NCBI GenBank assembly: GCA_046329585.1
Contig: JAXLUI010000003.1
Coordinates: 372,001 to 436,000, forward strand
Reading direction: 5' to 3'
From: DLKC01 sp002478885
GTDB lineage: Bacteria; Bacteroidota; Bacteroidia; Chitinophagales; Chitinophagaceae
Length of the DNA stretch: 64,000 nucleotides
Shown here: positions 35,420 to 43,873 of the stretch, piece after piece
How positions within the stretch are numbered: position 1 is the stretch's first letter
Layout of the letters: every line of letters starts with the position of its first letter
Notes under the pieces: model-generated
Database searches by the model: none
Told to the model about the DNA's origin: nothing
The model's input: only the letters and a program-made list of their open reading frames with translations
Position numbers and translations under genes: made by a program

Positions 35420-36364
35420 ATGGCCCTTTTCAGTAAACGTAAAAAAGCAGTTGCATCGCAAAATGCTTCTTCTCAAAAGGAAGAAGTTTATGGCGGCCTT
35501 ACTGTTTCTTCTCTGCTGAAAAAGGTGCGTGAACTCGAAATAAAAAGCAAGCGGCTAACCAACCACTTGTTCACGGGCGAATACCACACCGCTTTTAAAG
35601 GGCGTGGCATGGCCTTCAAAGAAGTGCGGGAATACCAGCCAGGAGACGATATAAGGTTTATTGAGTGGAATGTTTCTGCACGAATGGGGCACACTTACAG
35701 CAAACTGTTTGAAGAAGAACGTGAACTGAGCGTTTACCTTTTGGTAGATGTAAGTGCAAGCAGTTTGTTTGGCACCTTTCGCCAGACTAAGAAGGATCTG
35801 ATCACCGAGATCTGCGCTGTGCTTGCATTTTCGGCAATCAGCAACAACGATAAAGCAGGGTTGATTTTATTTAGCGATAAAGTGGAGAAGTATATTCCCG
35901 CCAAAAAAGGTAAAGATCATGTGCTGTATATGGTGAGGGAACTGATCACGCATCAGCCACATTCGGCGCAAACCGATATTGTGCAGGCACTGAATTTTTT
36001 GAACGGCACGACCAAACATAAAAGCATTGTTTTTATTTTAAGTGATTTTGCAGACGCGGGCTATCACCAGGCGTTGCGGGTGGCAGCAAAACGCCATGAC
36101 GTAATTGGTGTGCAGGCATACGATAAACGCGACGCTGAATTGCCAAAGGCTGGCATGCTGCAGTTAAGGGATGCAGAAACAGGAAACACGGTGTGGCTCG
36201 ACAGCAGCGACCCTTTCACCCGCGTGCAGTACAATGCACAGTTTCAGAAAATATTGGCAGATGCAAAATCGGCTTTCCGCAGTGCAGGCGCTGATCTTAT
36301 GCAGCTGGCAACGGGGGAAGATTACGTAAAAAAGCTACAGGAATTTTTTATACGGCGGTCATAG
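35420..36364 (+). CDS. DUF58 domain protein
   Basis: A 314-residue cytosolic protein with the DUF58 core FKGRGMAFKEVREYQPGDD, IRFIEWNVSARMG and a VWA-like part (VYLLVDVSASSLFG, DxSxS-like metal site). DUF58 proteins accompany MoxR ATPases and VWA membrane proteins in Bacteroidetes aerotolerance clusters. The exact role is unknown. It is 47 bp upstream of the BatD-like gene on the same strand. Confidence 0.9.
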   Translation: MALFSKRKKAVASQNASSQKEEVYGGLTVSSLLKKVRELEIKSKRLTNHLFTGEYHTAFKGRGMAFKEVREYQPGDDIRFIEWNVSARMGHTYSKLFEEERELSVYLLVDVSASSLFGTFRQTKKDLITEICAVLAFSAISNNDKAGLILFSDKVEKYIPAKKGKDHVLYMVRELITHQPHSAQTDIVQALNFLNGTTKHKSIVFILSDFADAGYHQALRVAAKRHDVIGVQAYDKRDAELPKAGMLQLRDAETGNTVWLDSSDPFTRVQYNAQFQKILADAKSAFRSAGADLMQLATGEDYVKKLQEFFIRRS

Positions 36365-36411
36365 CATAAATATTGATCAACATTTGAGGAAACTAATAAG
36401 CGCATCATTCA

Positions 36412-37443
36412 GTGAGTAATCTTAACGGGCATAGAAAAAATTTTGCCGGGGCATTTTTAACGCAGCTCGTTTTACTGTGTTGTTTGTGTTCCGGAAAGGA
36501 AGTCAATGCACAAAAGATAACCGCCACAACCGACCGCAATAAAATATTGATCGGGGAACAGGTAGAACTTGTGGTAAAAGCCGAGGAACTGAACGCACGA
36601 ACATCTACCCTGCAAAGCTGGTTTAGTATTACAGACAGTACCGGGCATATCCAGGTGTTAAAACGAGATGCCATTGACACAGTAGAGCTGAATGGCTTTA
36701 CTACTTATATACAAAAAATAACACTGACTTCGTTTGATTCCGGCAGGTGGGTGCTACCGCCTGTTACGCTTTCGCTGGAAGACAAAGCTAGCCACAATAC
36801 GATTGTTATTTCTTCCGACTCCATTGTGCTGAATGTGATACCGGTTGATGTGACTGGACTTAACAATTATCACGACATAAAAGACATTGAAACGGTTGAG
36901 GTGCAACCCAACTATACACTGTATGCAGCCATTGTACTGTCTGTAGCAGGCCTTATAGTACTGACCTGGCTTATTTTCCGGCAAAAGAAAAAAACTCCGC
37001 AGCTATCTCAACCCCGGTATGCTGAAACTGCCCTTGCGGCAGCCCTAAAGAAATTGCGGGAACTTGAAGCCGGGCAATTGGCCGAAAAGGGAAAGGCGAA
37101 ATTATACTATACAGGACTGACAAATATTTGCCGCGATTACTTCCTGGAACAACTGCAGATTTATTCAGCACAGCTTACCAGCGATGAGATCATGTTAAAG
37201 CTGAGTGTTTATTTCAGGCAGCAGCGGAAACAAACGGAGTTCTATCAATTGCTACGGCTGGCAGACGCGGTGAAATTTGCCAAATACCAGCCTTCTCTCG
37301 ATGAAAATAAAAATGCCGCGAATATTGCCGCGGAGTCTTTGAAATATATCGACAGTACGGCACAGGAAGTAAAATCTGCTTTGCATTTTCAGCAATTACA
37401 ACAGGGCAAAAAAGATAATCAAGTATCCCGCGATGATTTTTGA
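36412..37443 (+). CDS. BatD-like membrane protein of the aerotolerance cluster
   Basis: A 343-residue protein. A signal peptide (about 12-34) is followed by a periplasmic beta-rich domain (about 35-165; ITATTDRNKILIGEQVELVVKAEEL resembles the start of BatD repeats). A transmembrane helix (about 170-190, AIVLSVAGLIVLTWLIF) follows, then a basic cytosolic helical domain. The start is GTG at 36412; the stop at 36397 and absence of a nearby ATG leave no better choice. It overlaps batA by 11 bp, indicating coupling. The family assignment is moderate. Confidence 0.72.
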   Translation: MSNLNGHRKNFAGAFLTQLVLLCCLCSGKEVNAQKITATTDRNKILIGEQVELVVKAEELNARTSTLQSWFSITDSTGHIQVLKRDAIDTVELNGFTTYIQKITLTSFDSGRWVLPPVTLSLEDKASHNTIVISSDSIVLNVIPVDVTGLNNYHDIKDIETVEVQPNYTLYAAIVLSVAGLIVLTWLIFRQKKKTPQLSQPRYAETALAAALKKLRELEAGQLAEKGKAKLYYTGLTNICRDYFLEQLQIYSAQLTSDEIMLKLSVYFRQQRKQTEFYQLLRLADAVKFAKYQPSLDENKNAANIAAESLKYIDSTAQEVKSALHFQQLQQGKKDNQVSRDDF

Positions 37444-38440
37444 TTGGTTTCAAAATATTGAATTTAAATATCCATGGCTGCTGTCATTACTGCTGCTCGT
37501 GCCTGTTATTGTTTATGAATACCTGCGTAGGCAAAAGCGTATACAATCCTCAATGCTTGTTACCACGACCCATTTTATAGGTACAAGCAGAAGCATTAAA
37601 ACGACTTTGCTTCATTTCCCATTTGTGCTAAGGATACTTGCCATTATATGCCTGGTTATCGCCATGGCTTTTCCGCGTAAAGTTTTCACAGGTCAGCAAA
37701 CGGAAGGTGAAGGCATCGATATTGTAATGTGCTTCGACATAAGCGGCAGTATGACAGAGCAGGATTTTAAACCCAACCGTCTCGAAGCGGCGAAAGCAGT
37801 CGCATCACAGTTTGTACAGCAGCGTCCGGGAGACAGGGTAGGCATAGTAATTTTCAGCAGTCTGAGTTTTACCTTATGCCCGCTCACAACGGATCACAAT
37901 ACAGTGCTTACACAAATGCAAAATATCGAAAGCGGTTATCTGCAGGAAGAAGGGACCGCCATTGGCTCTGGTCTTGCAACAAGCGTTGATCGGCTGCGGG
38001 CAAGCACTGCAAAAAGTAAGGTAATCATACTGCTTACAGACGGCGTTGATGTTGGCGGGAGTGTGCCACCTGATCTTGCAAAGCAAATGGCCAGGCAGTA
38101 CGGCGTTAAAGTTTATACGATTGGTATCGGCAGTGAAAAGGAAATTGACGAGGTAGTGAATTCTCCTTTGGGGCATATTACGCAAAAAAGAAAACTTGAA
38201 TACAACGAAAACCTTTTGCAGGACCTTGCGCAAACAACCGGAGGTCAATATTTCCAGGCAACCGACAACGAAGCATTAAAAAAGATTTACGACAGCATTA
38301 ACCTCCTGGAAAAAACAAAAATAAAGGTGACGGAATACCACCGCTACACAAATGCATTTTTGCCCTTGCTGATCGCTGGTATAGCTTTCTTATTATTGGA
38401 ATTGAGTTTGCGGTATACAGTCCTTCGCAAATTTCCATAA
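37433..38440 (+). CDS. batA: VWA-domain membrane protein (BatA-like)
   Basis: The 335-residue protein has N-terminal membrane segments (about 12-28 and 62-80), a von Willebrand factor A domain with an intact MIDAS site (CFDISGSMTEQDF, then a conserved Thr and LLTDGVDVGG), and a C-terminal membrane helix (about 308-326). BatA proteins act with MoxR in stress or aerotolerance functions. The usual batB, batC and further bat genes do not follow: the next gene faces the other way. Confidence 0.88.
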   Translation: MIFDWFQNIEFKYPWLLSLLLLVPVIVYEYLRRQKRIQSSMLVTTTHFIGTSRSIKTTLLHFPFVLRILAIICLVIAMAFPRKVFTGQQTEGEGIDIVMCFDISGSMTEQDFKPNRLEAAKAVASQFVQQRPGDRVGIVIFSSLSFTLCPLTTDHNTVLTQMQNIESGYLQEEGTAIGSGLATSVDRLRASTAKSKVIILLTDGVDVGGSVPPDLAKQMARQYGVKVYTIGIGSEKEIDEVVNSPLGHITQKRKLEYNENLLQDLAQTTGGQYFQATDNEALKKIYDSINLLEKTKIKVTEYHRYTNAFLPLLIAGIAFLLLELSLRYTVLRKFP

Positions 38441-38498
38441 ATAGATAGACAGCAGAAAAATATAAGCAAATACGAGCAAAGTCGGTTTCCTTTATAAA

Positions 38499-38540
38499 GT
38501 ACAAATGCGCAATGCAATCCCGCGCCTACCGGATTGTTAT
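38499..38540 (+). repeat. Degenerate repeat copy after batA
   Basis: Head GTACAAATGCGCAATGCAA and an ACCGG element remain, but the core symmetry is lost. It lies between two convergent genes. Confidence 0.55.
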
Positions 38541-38577
38541 GGAAAACAAAAGCCGTCACAAAAATATATAAGCGGTT

Positions 38578-39252
38578 TTACGATTTGACCGGGGTGTAGA
38601 GATTGTGCCTTATCGCATATACAACAAGGCCTACCGTATTTTTCACATCCATTTTTTCAAGGATTTTTACCCTGTGACCTTCGACAGTGCGGGAGCTGAT
38701 AAAGAGCTTTTCACCGATCTCTTTGTTGGTAAACTCCTGGCATATTAGGTTGACGATCTCCTTCTCCCTGTCGGTGAATTCAATCCTTTCTTTTTTGCTA
38801 TAAGGATTAAACTTGCTTTTGGCAATCATTTGAGTAAACTTGCGGCTGGTGTTACGGCAGTAGTAAGGGTCCTGGTTGTACACAGTAACGATGGCATCCA
38901 CAATTTCTGATTTATCACTGTTCTTTAATAAATAGCCCTTGGCCCCGGCTTCCAACATATCGATGATCAGGTCGTCTTCATCGAACATAGAAAGACCGAT
39001 AACGCCGGTTTGTGGTTGCTGTGCGGTAATTTTTTTTGCAGCTTCAATGCCGTCCATAATAGGCATTTTTATATCTGTAAGTACCACTTCAGGTTTATGT
39101 TCAAGGGTTAATGCCACAAGCTCCCTCCCGTTTTCTGCCTCCGCAACGATCCTGATCTCAGGGTGTTTGCTAAGCATAAGTTTCAGGCCGTCCCTGAAAA
39201 GTTCATGATCATCGGCAATGATGATGCTGATATCTGGTATACTTGTTTTCAT
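38578..39252 (-). CDS. NarL/LuxR-type response regulator
   Basis: A 224-residue two-component regulator. Receiver domain about 8-125: IIADDHELFRDGLKLML, phospho-acceptor Asp60 in VVLTDIKMPIMDG, GLSMFDE, KGYLLKNSDKSE. A LuxR-type helix-turn-helix spans about 155-218: FTDREKEIVNLICQ, FTNKEIGEKLFISSRTVEGH. It lies 4 bp after its likely kinase gene. Target genes cannot be read from the window; the membrane protein and lipoprotein-like genes upstream in the same unit are candidates for sensing partners. Confidence 0.92.
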   Translation of the reverse strand: MKTSIPDISIIIADDHELFRDGLKLMLSKHPEIRIVAEAENGRELVALTLEHKPEVVLTDIKMPIMDGIEAAKKITAQQPQTGVIGLSMFDEDDLIIDMLEAGAKGYLLKNSDKSEIVDAIVTVYNQDPYYCRNTSRKFTQMIAKSKFNPYSKKERIEFTDREKEIVNLICQEFTNKEIGEKLFISSRTVEGHRVKILEKMDVKNTVGLVVYAIRHNLYTPVKS

Positions 39253-39256
39253 TGTT

Positions 39257-40003
39257 TCAAACCGGGATAGTAATATAAAATTCGGTTCCTTTACCAGGTT
39301 GGGAGTTGATTGACATTTGCCCGTTTAAGACCTCGGCTCTGCTCTGGAGGTTTAAAAGCCCAAGTCCGGAGCTTTCGTTTAATTTGGCTTCATAGCTGAA
39401 TCCGCATCCGTCGTCTTTTGTGTGCAAGATAAGCTGTGTACCAGTTTTATGAAGGTTTATTTTGAGGTTTTCGGCTTTAGCATGCTTGATGGTATTATGT
39501 GTTATTTCCTGGAGAATTCGATAGAAATATATTTCCTTTTCTTTAGAAACAGCAAGTTCGGTAGGATAGTTAAATTCAATTCTGAGCGGATGCGCATCAT
39601 TCATTTTACCAAAAAATTCTTCGGCTGCTTTTACCAAGCCTTTTCTTACCAAAGTATTAGGCAAAAGATCGTAAGAGATTTCCCTGAATCTTTTTACAAT
39701 CTCATCGATATGTTTCGATGACTTTTCCAGCAGCTTCTTTTCATTCTCATCCACTGGTTCCAGATGATTTACCTGCAGCTTAACAGCGGAAAGCATTGGG
39801 CCAAGCTCATCGTGAAGATCGCCAGCTATTCGCTTGCGTTCATTTTCCAGGGTTTCAATTTCAGCCCTGATACGGTTTTGTTGCCACCTAAGCACATGGT
39901 TCTTCTGCCGGATAATACTATATATAAAGTACCCAGTAACAATCGCTAGAACTATCGCTGCGATTAGAATAATTTCATATAGCTGTTGTTCCTCGGGATG
40001 CAT
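39257..40003 (-). CDS. Histidine kinase (HisKA_3 / DesK-NarX type)
   Basis: A 248-residue membrane kinase with one N-terminal membrane helix (about 7-28), a short coiled segment, the dimerisation/phospho-acceptor motif RIAGDLHDELGPMLSAVK (His in HDELG), and an HATPase_c domain with DDGCGF and SSGLGLLNLQSRAE. There is no periplasmic sensor domain, so the signal may come from a membrane partner. The ATG at 40003 is preferred; an ATG at 40033 lengthens the overlap with the upstream gene from 40 to 70 bp. Confidence 0.88.
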   Translation of the reverse strand: MHPEEQQLYEIILIAAIVLAIVTGYFIYSIIRQKNHVLRWQQNRIRAEIETLENERKRIAGDLHDELGPMLSAVKLQVNHLEPVDENEKKLLEKSSKHIDEIVKRFREISYDLLPNTLVRKGLVKAAEEFFGKMNDAHPLRIEFNYPTELAVSKEKEIYFYRILQEITHNTIKHAKAENLKINLHKTGTQLILHTKDDGCGFSYEAKLNESSGLGLLNLQSRAEVLNGQMSINSQPGKGTEFYITIPV

Positions 40004-40617
40004 AATATTGGCCAAACGTATAAAATGTTGCATGCTGCGTTGATAAACCTGTAAATTCCAAGCACCTTGCCATGCAGATCGCCGTCTTTTACACCAATTA
40101 AAGCTATGCTGAAATAAAATACCACATTGGCATTATAAATAACAGTTATGATACAAAAAAGGAAAACGAAGTCGCTGCTCCATTTCTCTTTGCTACGAAA
40201 TGTTTGTATTGTTATTCCTTCAACCGCCATGAGCAGAATAAGAATGCACATTACAAGTGCAGCAATTGAGCAAAAATCATTCAACGAGTGTAGATAAACA
40301 GCGTTACCTATCAGAACTACCACAAAAAATGCCAAAATCAAAATAGCCGTTTGTTTGTTTCTGATAATTTTTAGTTGATAAAAAAACAATACTTGTAGTG
40401 ACGTATTGAGTAATAAAAAAATATTTGTAATCAGGTTACCGGAGATTAAAGGATAAGTTTTTGACAAGTATATAGTACTTTCCGTTATAACCGCGAGTAA
40501 AAATATATAAGCGACAGGTTTAAAAACCCGGTGTATTTTTCCCTGGACACTAAAAGCTAAAGTTGCCGGCACGGCACACGTCATGGAAAGTATAAATATC
40601 TTCAGATCATCCGTCAT
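39964..40617 (-). CDS. Multi-pass membrane protein of unknown function
   Basis: About 217 residues from the ATG at 40617 (a longer reading starts at 40668). Seven hydrophobic helices are spread evenly through the protein, in a 7TM-like plan without recognisable motifs. The 3' end overlaps the kinase gene, and the kinase lacks its own sensor domain. I therefore infer that this protein could be the membrane sensor of the system. It could equally be an unrelated envelope protein. Confidence 0.65.
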   Translation of the reverse strand: MTDDLKIFILSMTCAVPATLAFSVQGKIHRVFKPVAYIFLLAVITESTIYLSKTYPLISGNLITNIFLLLNTSLQVLFFYQLKIIRNKQTAILILAFFVVVLIGNAVYLHSLNDFCSIAALVMCILILLMAVEGITIQTFRSKEKWSSDFVFLFCIITVIYNANVVFYFSIALIGVKDGDLHGKVLGIYRFINAACNILYVWPILCIPRNNSYMKLF

Positions 40618-40725
40618 TCTAAGATTTTTTGGGAATTGAAAAATTGAATAGACGTGGCGCGGCAACACAAAAATTACCGTCTGAAATAGCCAATAAACTA
40701 TTTCATCAGATAAAAAACGATTCCT

Positions 40726-41280
40726 CTATGGAATCTGCCCCATTTCGCCCAAGCCATTTTTTGGAGGCGGAGGTATAAATTTACCGGTAGTTTTTAAACC
40801 GGCTTTTTTGTCTTCGCCGGCATCGGTTATATACAACAATTTCCCCTCCTGGTCTATGCCGCCGAGTAATAAACGTACTTCATTGTTATCGTTAATGCCA
40901 AAGAGAATTCTTACACCCATACAGCTATCCAGGCAAAGAATCTGCTGGATCAAAGCGCGGTTGAAGGACTCAGATTCTTTTGGAAAAACCGGTGCTGCCG
41001 GGGGCGCCGCGTCAACGGCCTTACCCTGGTTTGTGGTCCCTCTTTGCAAAGTGTCACGTACATATTGCTGGTATCGCGCAATCCATTTCTCGGCAACATC
41101 CGCCTCTAGAAAATGGTCCGCAGCTTTCAGGTTTTTAGTGTATTCACTTTTAGGTTGTGGGTCCTGGTCAAAACACGTATTCACAACTGGCGTATCGGGT
41201 GTACAACGAAACGACGGGATTACTAAAAAAATGGCAAATACTGCCAGCAATTGCTTTGCGGGTAAGTTGGCATATTTCAT
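40726..41280 (-). CDS. Small exported protein or lipoprotein of unknown function
   Basis: A 184-residue protein from the ATG at 41280; the longer reading to 41370 places 30 extra residues before the signal peptide and is unlikely. The signal segment (about 8-24, LLAVFAIFLVIPSF) is followed by RC at 25-26, so it may be a lipoprotein with a non-classical lipobox. The mature part has paired cysteines (CLDSCMG), a Pro/Ala-rich hinge, and a C-terminus ending GKFIPPPPKNGLGEMG. No family is recognised. It is upstream of the two-component genes on the same strand. Confidence 0.65.
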   Translation of the reverse strand: MKYANLPAKQLLAVFAIFLVIPSFRCTPDTPVVNTCFDQDPQPKSEYTKNLKAADHFLEADVAEKWIARYQQYVRDTLQRGTTNQGKAVDAAPPAAPVFPKESESFNRALIQQILCLDSCMGVRILFGINDNNEVRLLLGGIDQEGKLLYITDAGEDKKAGLKTTGKFIPPPPKNGLGEMGQIP

Positions 41281-41408
41281 AAAAAAATTGATTATTGAGG
41301 TTAAAAAGCTAAGGTAACCAAAGCTTACATATGTGGATACGTATTTATACTTGTTTAAAAGCAGTACCACTCACCTCGAAAAAAGCCTGGCAAAATATAG
41401 CTTGCACA

Positions 41409-41432
41409 CATTAAGTAATGCATTAAGTAATA
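41409..41432. repeat. Tandem 12-bp repeat
   Basis: CATTAAGTAATG is followed directly by CATTAAGTAATA. Two units with one difference, lying in the divergent region upstream of the small exported protein gene. Confidence 0.8.
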
Positions 41433-41537
41433 TATAGGGACATTTTATAGCAGGCTCCTTTTTTTCAGCCCCATGGCTTTTTCAAAGCATCTTATCAAAA
41501 TTGAAGTCTTACTAGTGCTATCCTGGAATAAACACCT

Positions 41538-41562
41538 GGACCGGTTCCCTGCCGGTCCTTTT
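41538..41562 (+). terminator. Terminator-like hairpin upstream of rsgA
   Basis: GGACCGG (41538-41544) pairs with CCGGTCC (41552-41558), then TTTT. No plus-strand gene lies directly before it, so it may be an attenuator or stop unannotated transcription. Confidence 0.5.
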
Positions 41563-41656
41563 ATAAAGGCATTAGCCCGAAGACTATTCGAATGCGATTT
41601 TCCCGGTCGTTGAGGTCATAGTCACAATTTTCCCGGGCAGCTGTATCTTCGCTCGC

Positions 41657-42583
41657 ATGGAAGCCTTGGTCTACAAATCAACAGGAAGCTGGTACAGCGT
41701 GAAAGCTGTGGACGGGCGGTTTTACAATGCTCGTATTAAGGGCATTTTCAAAATCGAAGGTATTACTTCAACCAACCCGGTTGCGGTTGGCGACCGGGTG
41801 GAAGCGGAAATGGAAAACGAAGTAGATGCTACGGTTACCATTACCGGCATAAGCGATCGTAGAAATTATATCGCGAGATCTTCGCCTCACCAGGGAAAAG
41901 ACCGGCATATTATCGCATCCAATCTCGACCAGGTTTTGCTGTTTGCAACGCTAAGAGATCCGAAAACGTCGCAGGGCTTTATCGACAGGTTTCTCGTAGC
42001 GGCCGAGGCTTATCATGTTGATCCGGTAATTGTATTTAATAAGGCAGACATATACCGCAAAAAAGAATTGGAGCTTTTTAAAGAGAGAGAGAAAATATAT
42101 AACGATATAGGGTATAAAGTAATCTTGCTGAGTGTTCAAACCGGTGCAGGGCTTGACCAGGTAAAAAAAGTGCTCCAGGATAAGATCACCCTTATCAGTG
42201 GACATAGCGGTGTTGGAAAATCCACTTTCATTAATGCAGTTCTCCCTGATTTGTTGCTGCGCACAAACGATGTCAGTAATTGGAGTGGTAAAGGTATGCA
42301 CACGACAACCTTCGCAGAAATGTTCGACCTGCCTTTCGATGGTAAAGTAATTGATACCCCTGGCATAAGGGAGTTTGGCATTACAGATATACCAAAAGAA
42401 GAACTTTCACACTATTTTCCTGAAATGCGAAAGCGTTTAAATAATTGCCAGTTCAATAATTGTATTCACGTGAACGAGCCATGCTGTGCAATAAAAAAAG
42501 CGATGGAAGATGGAGAAATTTCGGTGGAGCGTTACATCAGCTACTGTAACATTCTTGATACAATTGAACACAAAACTTATTAA
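41657..42583 (+). CDS. rsgA: Ribosome small subunit-dependent GTPase A
   Basis: A late 30S assembly GTPase. The 308-residue protein has an N-terminal OB-fold (about 1-70), then the circularly permuted G domain: FNKAD (G4) comes before GHSGVGKST (G1), followed by GMHTTTF (G2) and DTPGIREFG (G3). A C-terminal zinc site has Cys and His ligands (NNCQFNNCIHVNEPCC). The length is normal. Its stop overlaps the facing small gene by 4 bp. Confidence 0.95.
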   Translation: MEALVYKSTGSWYSVKAVDGRFYNARIKGIFKIEGITSTNPVAVGDRVEAEMENEVDATVTITGISDRRNYIARSSPHQGKDRHIIASNLDQVLLFATLRDPKTSQGFIDRFLVAAEAYHVDPVIVFNKADIYRKKELELFKEREKIYNDIGYKVILLSVQTGAGLDQVKKVLQDKITLISGHSGVGKSTFINAVLPDLLLRTNDVSNWSGKGMHTTTFAEMFDLPFDGKVIDTPGIREFGITDIPKEELSHYFPEMRKRLNNCQFNNCIHVNEPCCAIKKAMEDGEISVERYISYCNILDTIEHKTY

Positions 42584-42870
42584 AAATTGCTGCCTGCTTT
42601 TATTTTCATCACCAATTCGTTAACCACTTTTACATCTTTGCCATTGTGAGGCGATAGCGTTACACCACCATAAATATTGTATTGCAGCGTTAATGCATGG
42701 CCACGGTATTTAAAGTTCCATTCAATATTATCAGCTTCATCCAGCTTACCAGTAAATTTCACCCGCTTAATACGGCTTAATTCATTTGTAATGTGATAGA
42801 ATTGCTGGAGAGATGCGTTATCGTCTATCACAGCGGTAGATGTTACAGTGTTGTAATCATTAGGTTTCAT
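42580..42870 (-). CDS. Small conserved-looking protein of unknown function
   Basis: A 96-residue cytosolic protein with mixed alpha/beta character (SLQQFYHITNELSRIKRVKFTGKLDEADNIEWNFKYRGHALTLQYN) and no signal peptide. I do not recognise the family. The ATG overlaps the stop (TGA) of an open 31-codon stretch upstream, an arrangement typical of translational coupling. It ends 4 bp inside the convergent rsgA. Confidence 0.6.
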   Translation of the reverse strand: MKPNDYNTVTSTAVIDDNASLQQFYHITNELSRIKRVKFTGKLDEADNIEWNFKYRGHALTLQYNIYGGVTLSPHNGKDVKVVNELVMKIKAGSNF

Positions 42871-42962
42871 AAGTGCTCTTTTATACTATTTAAGGATTTC
42901 CGGGCCCATTTGCGGATGTCGTCAACAGTGTAACCCTTGCTCTTCCTTTTAATTTGTTGTTC
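42867..42962 (-). CDS. Possible small ORF without a standard start, coupled to the 96-residue gene
   Basis: An open frame of 31 codons reads ...KRKSKGYTVDDIRKWARKS... and ends with TGA overlapping the next ATG (ATGA). It has no ATG, GTG or TTG in frame; ATT at codon 4 is the only near-start. An ATG at 42966 is in another frame and would join it if one T were lost near 42950. It may be a frame-shifted remnant, a rare-start small protein, or chance; the composition looks like real coding. Confidence 0.3.
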   Translation of the reverse strand, partial: EQQIKRKSKGYTVDDIRKWARKSLNSIKEHL

Positions 42963-42996
42963 TCATTATAAAATCAACAATCGTGCTAAAAACAAA

Positions 42997-43064
42997 GGAT
43001 AATTTCCGGTACTATTAAAAAAAAGTAAAATAAGCAGTTAGTTATGGCATGCCGGAAATTATCC
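42997..43064. repeat. Perfect 13-bp inverted repeat
   Basis: GGATAATTTCCGG (42997-43009) and its exact complement (43052-43064) enclose a 42-bp AT-rich spacer. It lies between the gamma-carbonic anhydrase stop (43091) and the small ORF. It is not related to the dispersed family and has no T-run typical of a terminator. Confidence 0.7.
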
Positions 43065-43090
43065 GAATAGTATAAAGACAGCTTACCCTT

Positions 43091-43621
43091 TTATTTCGCT
43101 GCATTAACTTCAGAAAACCAGGAAGAATATTTTATATAGTTATTCGCGATGCGATTGATTTCTTCATTAATTAGTTCTTTGGAAATATTTTTTACTTTTT
43201 TGGCAGGCACGCCCGCATATATTGTTCCTTCTTCAACTGTTGTGCCTTCAAGGACCACCGAACCGGCAGCGATAATGGAGTTGCTGTGAATTTCACAACG
43301 GTCCATTACAATAGCGCCCATACCAATAAGCACATTATCGTGGATCGTGCAACCATGTACAATAGCATTGTGACCGATGGAAACATTATTGCCTACAACC
43401 GTAGGATGCCTTTGAAACGTGCAATGAATAACAGCGCCATCCTGCACATTTACCTTGTTACCTAATTTAATAAAATGTACATCGCCTCTTACTACAGCAT
43501 TAAACCAGAAGCTGCATTCATCGCCAGCCACCACATCCCCAACAATCGTTGCATTCGGAGCTATAAAACAGTTAGTGCCAAATTGCGGATGTTTGCCAAG
43601 AACAGGTAATATCGTTGCCAT
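43091..43621 (-). CDS. Gamma-class carbonic anhydrase-like protein (YrdA/PaaY family)
   Basis: A 176-residue left-handed beta-helix protein with three metal-ligand histidines in VIHCTFQRHPTVVG and SIGHNAIVHGC. It is probably a zinc trimer; many members have weak or unknown activity (CO2 hydration or thioester hydrolysis). A GGAGGAG sequence lies about 10 bp before the ATG, an unusually strong Shine-Dalgarno for Bacteroidota. A terminator-like signal is lacking downstream apart from the 13-bp inverted repeat. Confidence 0.9.
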   Translation of the reverse strand: MATILPVLGKHPQFGTNCFIAPNATIVGDVVAGDECSFWFNAVVRGDVHFIKLGNKVNVQDGAVIHCTFQRHPTVVGNNVSIGHNAIVHGCTIHDNVLIGMGAIVMDRCEIHSNSIIAAGSVVLEGTTVEEGTIYAGVPAKKVKNISKELINEEINRIANNYIKYSSWFSEVNAAK

Positions 43622-43779
43622 AGTTAACTCCTCCTTTTTTTACTTAGGTTAGTTTGGATAATAGACTACTGCAAAATAGAATTATTTTTTTGTTAGCGGG
43701 CCCGGTAACTTTTGTCAGCACCTGTTGGGCTATAGTGCGGGCTATCCGGCATAATATTGCTGGCGAAAAAAGCCATGCC

Positions 43780-43827
43780 GTACAAGAGTGCGACGCAACG
43801 AAAGCCGGGCGTTGTTGTAAAGACCGG
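43780..43827 (+). repeat. A-type repeat upstream of the aminotransferase
   Basis: GTACAAGAGTGCGACGCAA, then CGAAAGCCGGGC and tail AAGACCGGCC with an A-run. Traces of a minus copy (CCCGGTAACTTTTGT at about 43699) are too worn to call. It ends 46 bp before the aminotransferase start. Confidence 0.88.
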
Positions 43828-43873
43828 CCCAAAAAAATATGCCATCATTCATAATAGTATAAGTTTGTATAGT

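Larger units (their letters stand above)
41281..41656. other. 376-bp gap between divergent genes
   Basis: The gap holds a 12-bp tandem repeat at 41409-41432 and a GC-rich hairpin with a T-run at 41538-41562. The rest is AT-rich. No gene and no copy of the dispersed repeat are seen. Confidence 0.7.

Noticed and set aside
43757..43873. N-terminal extension of the aminotransferase
   Set aside because: It also reads through a repeat; the ATG at 43874 fits the family.
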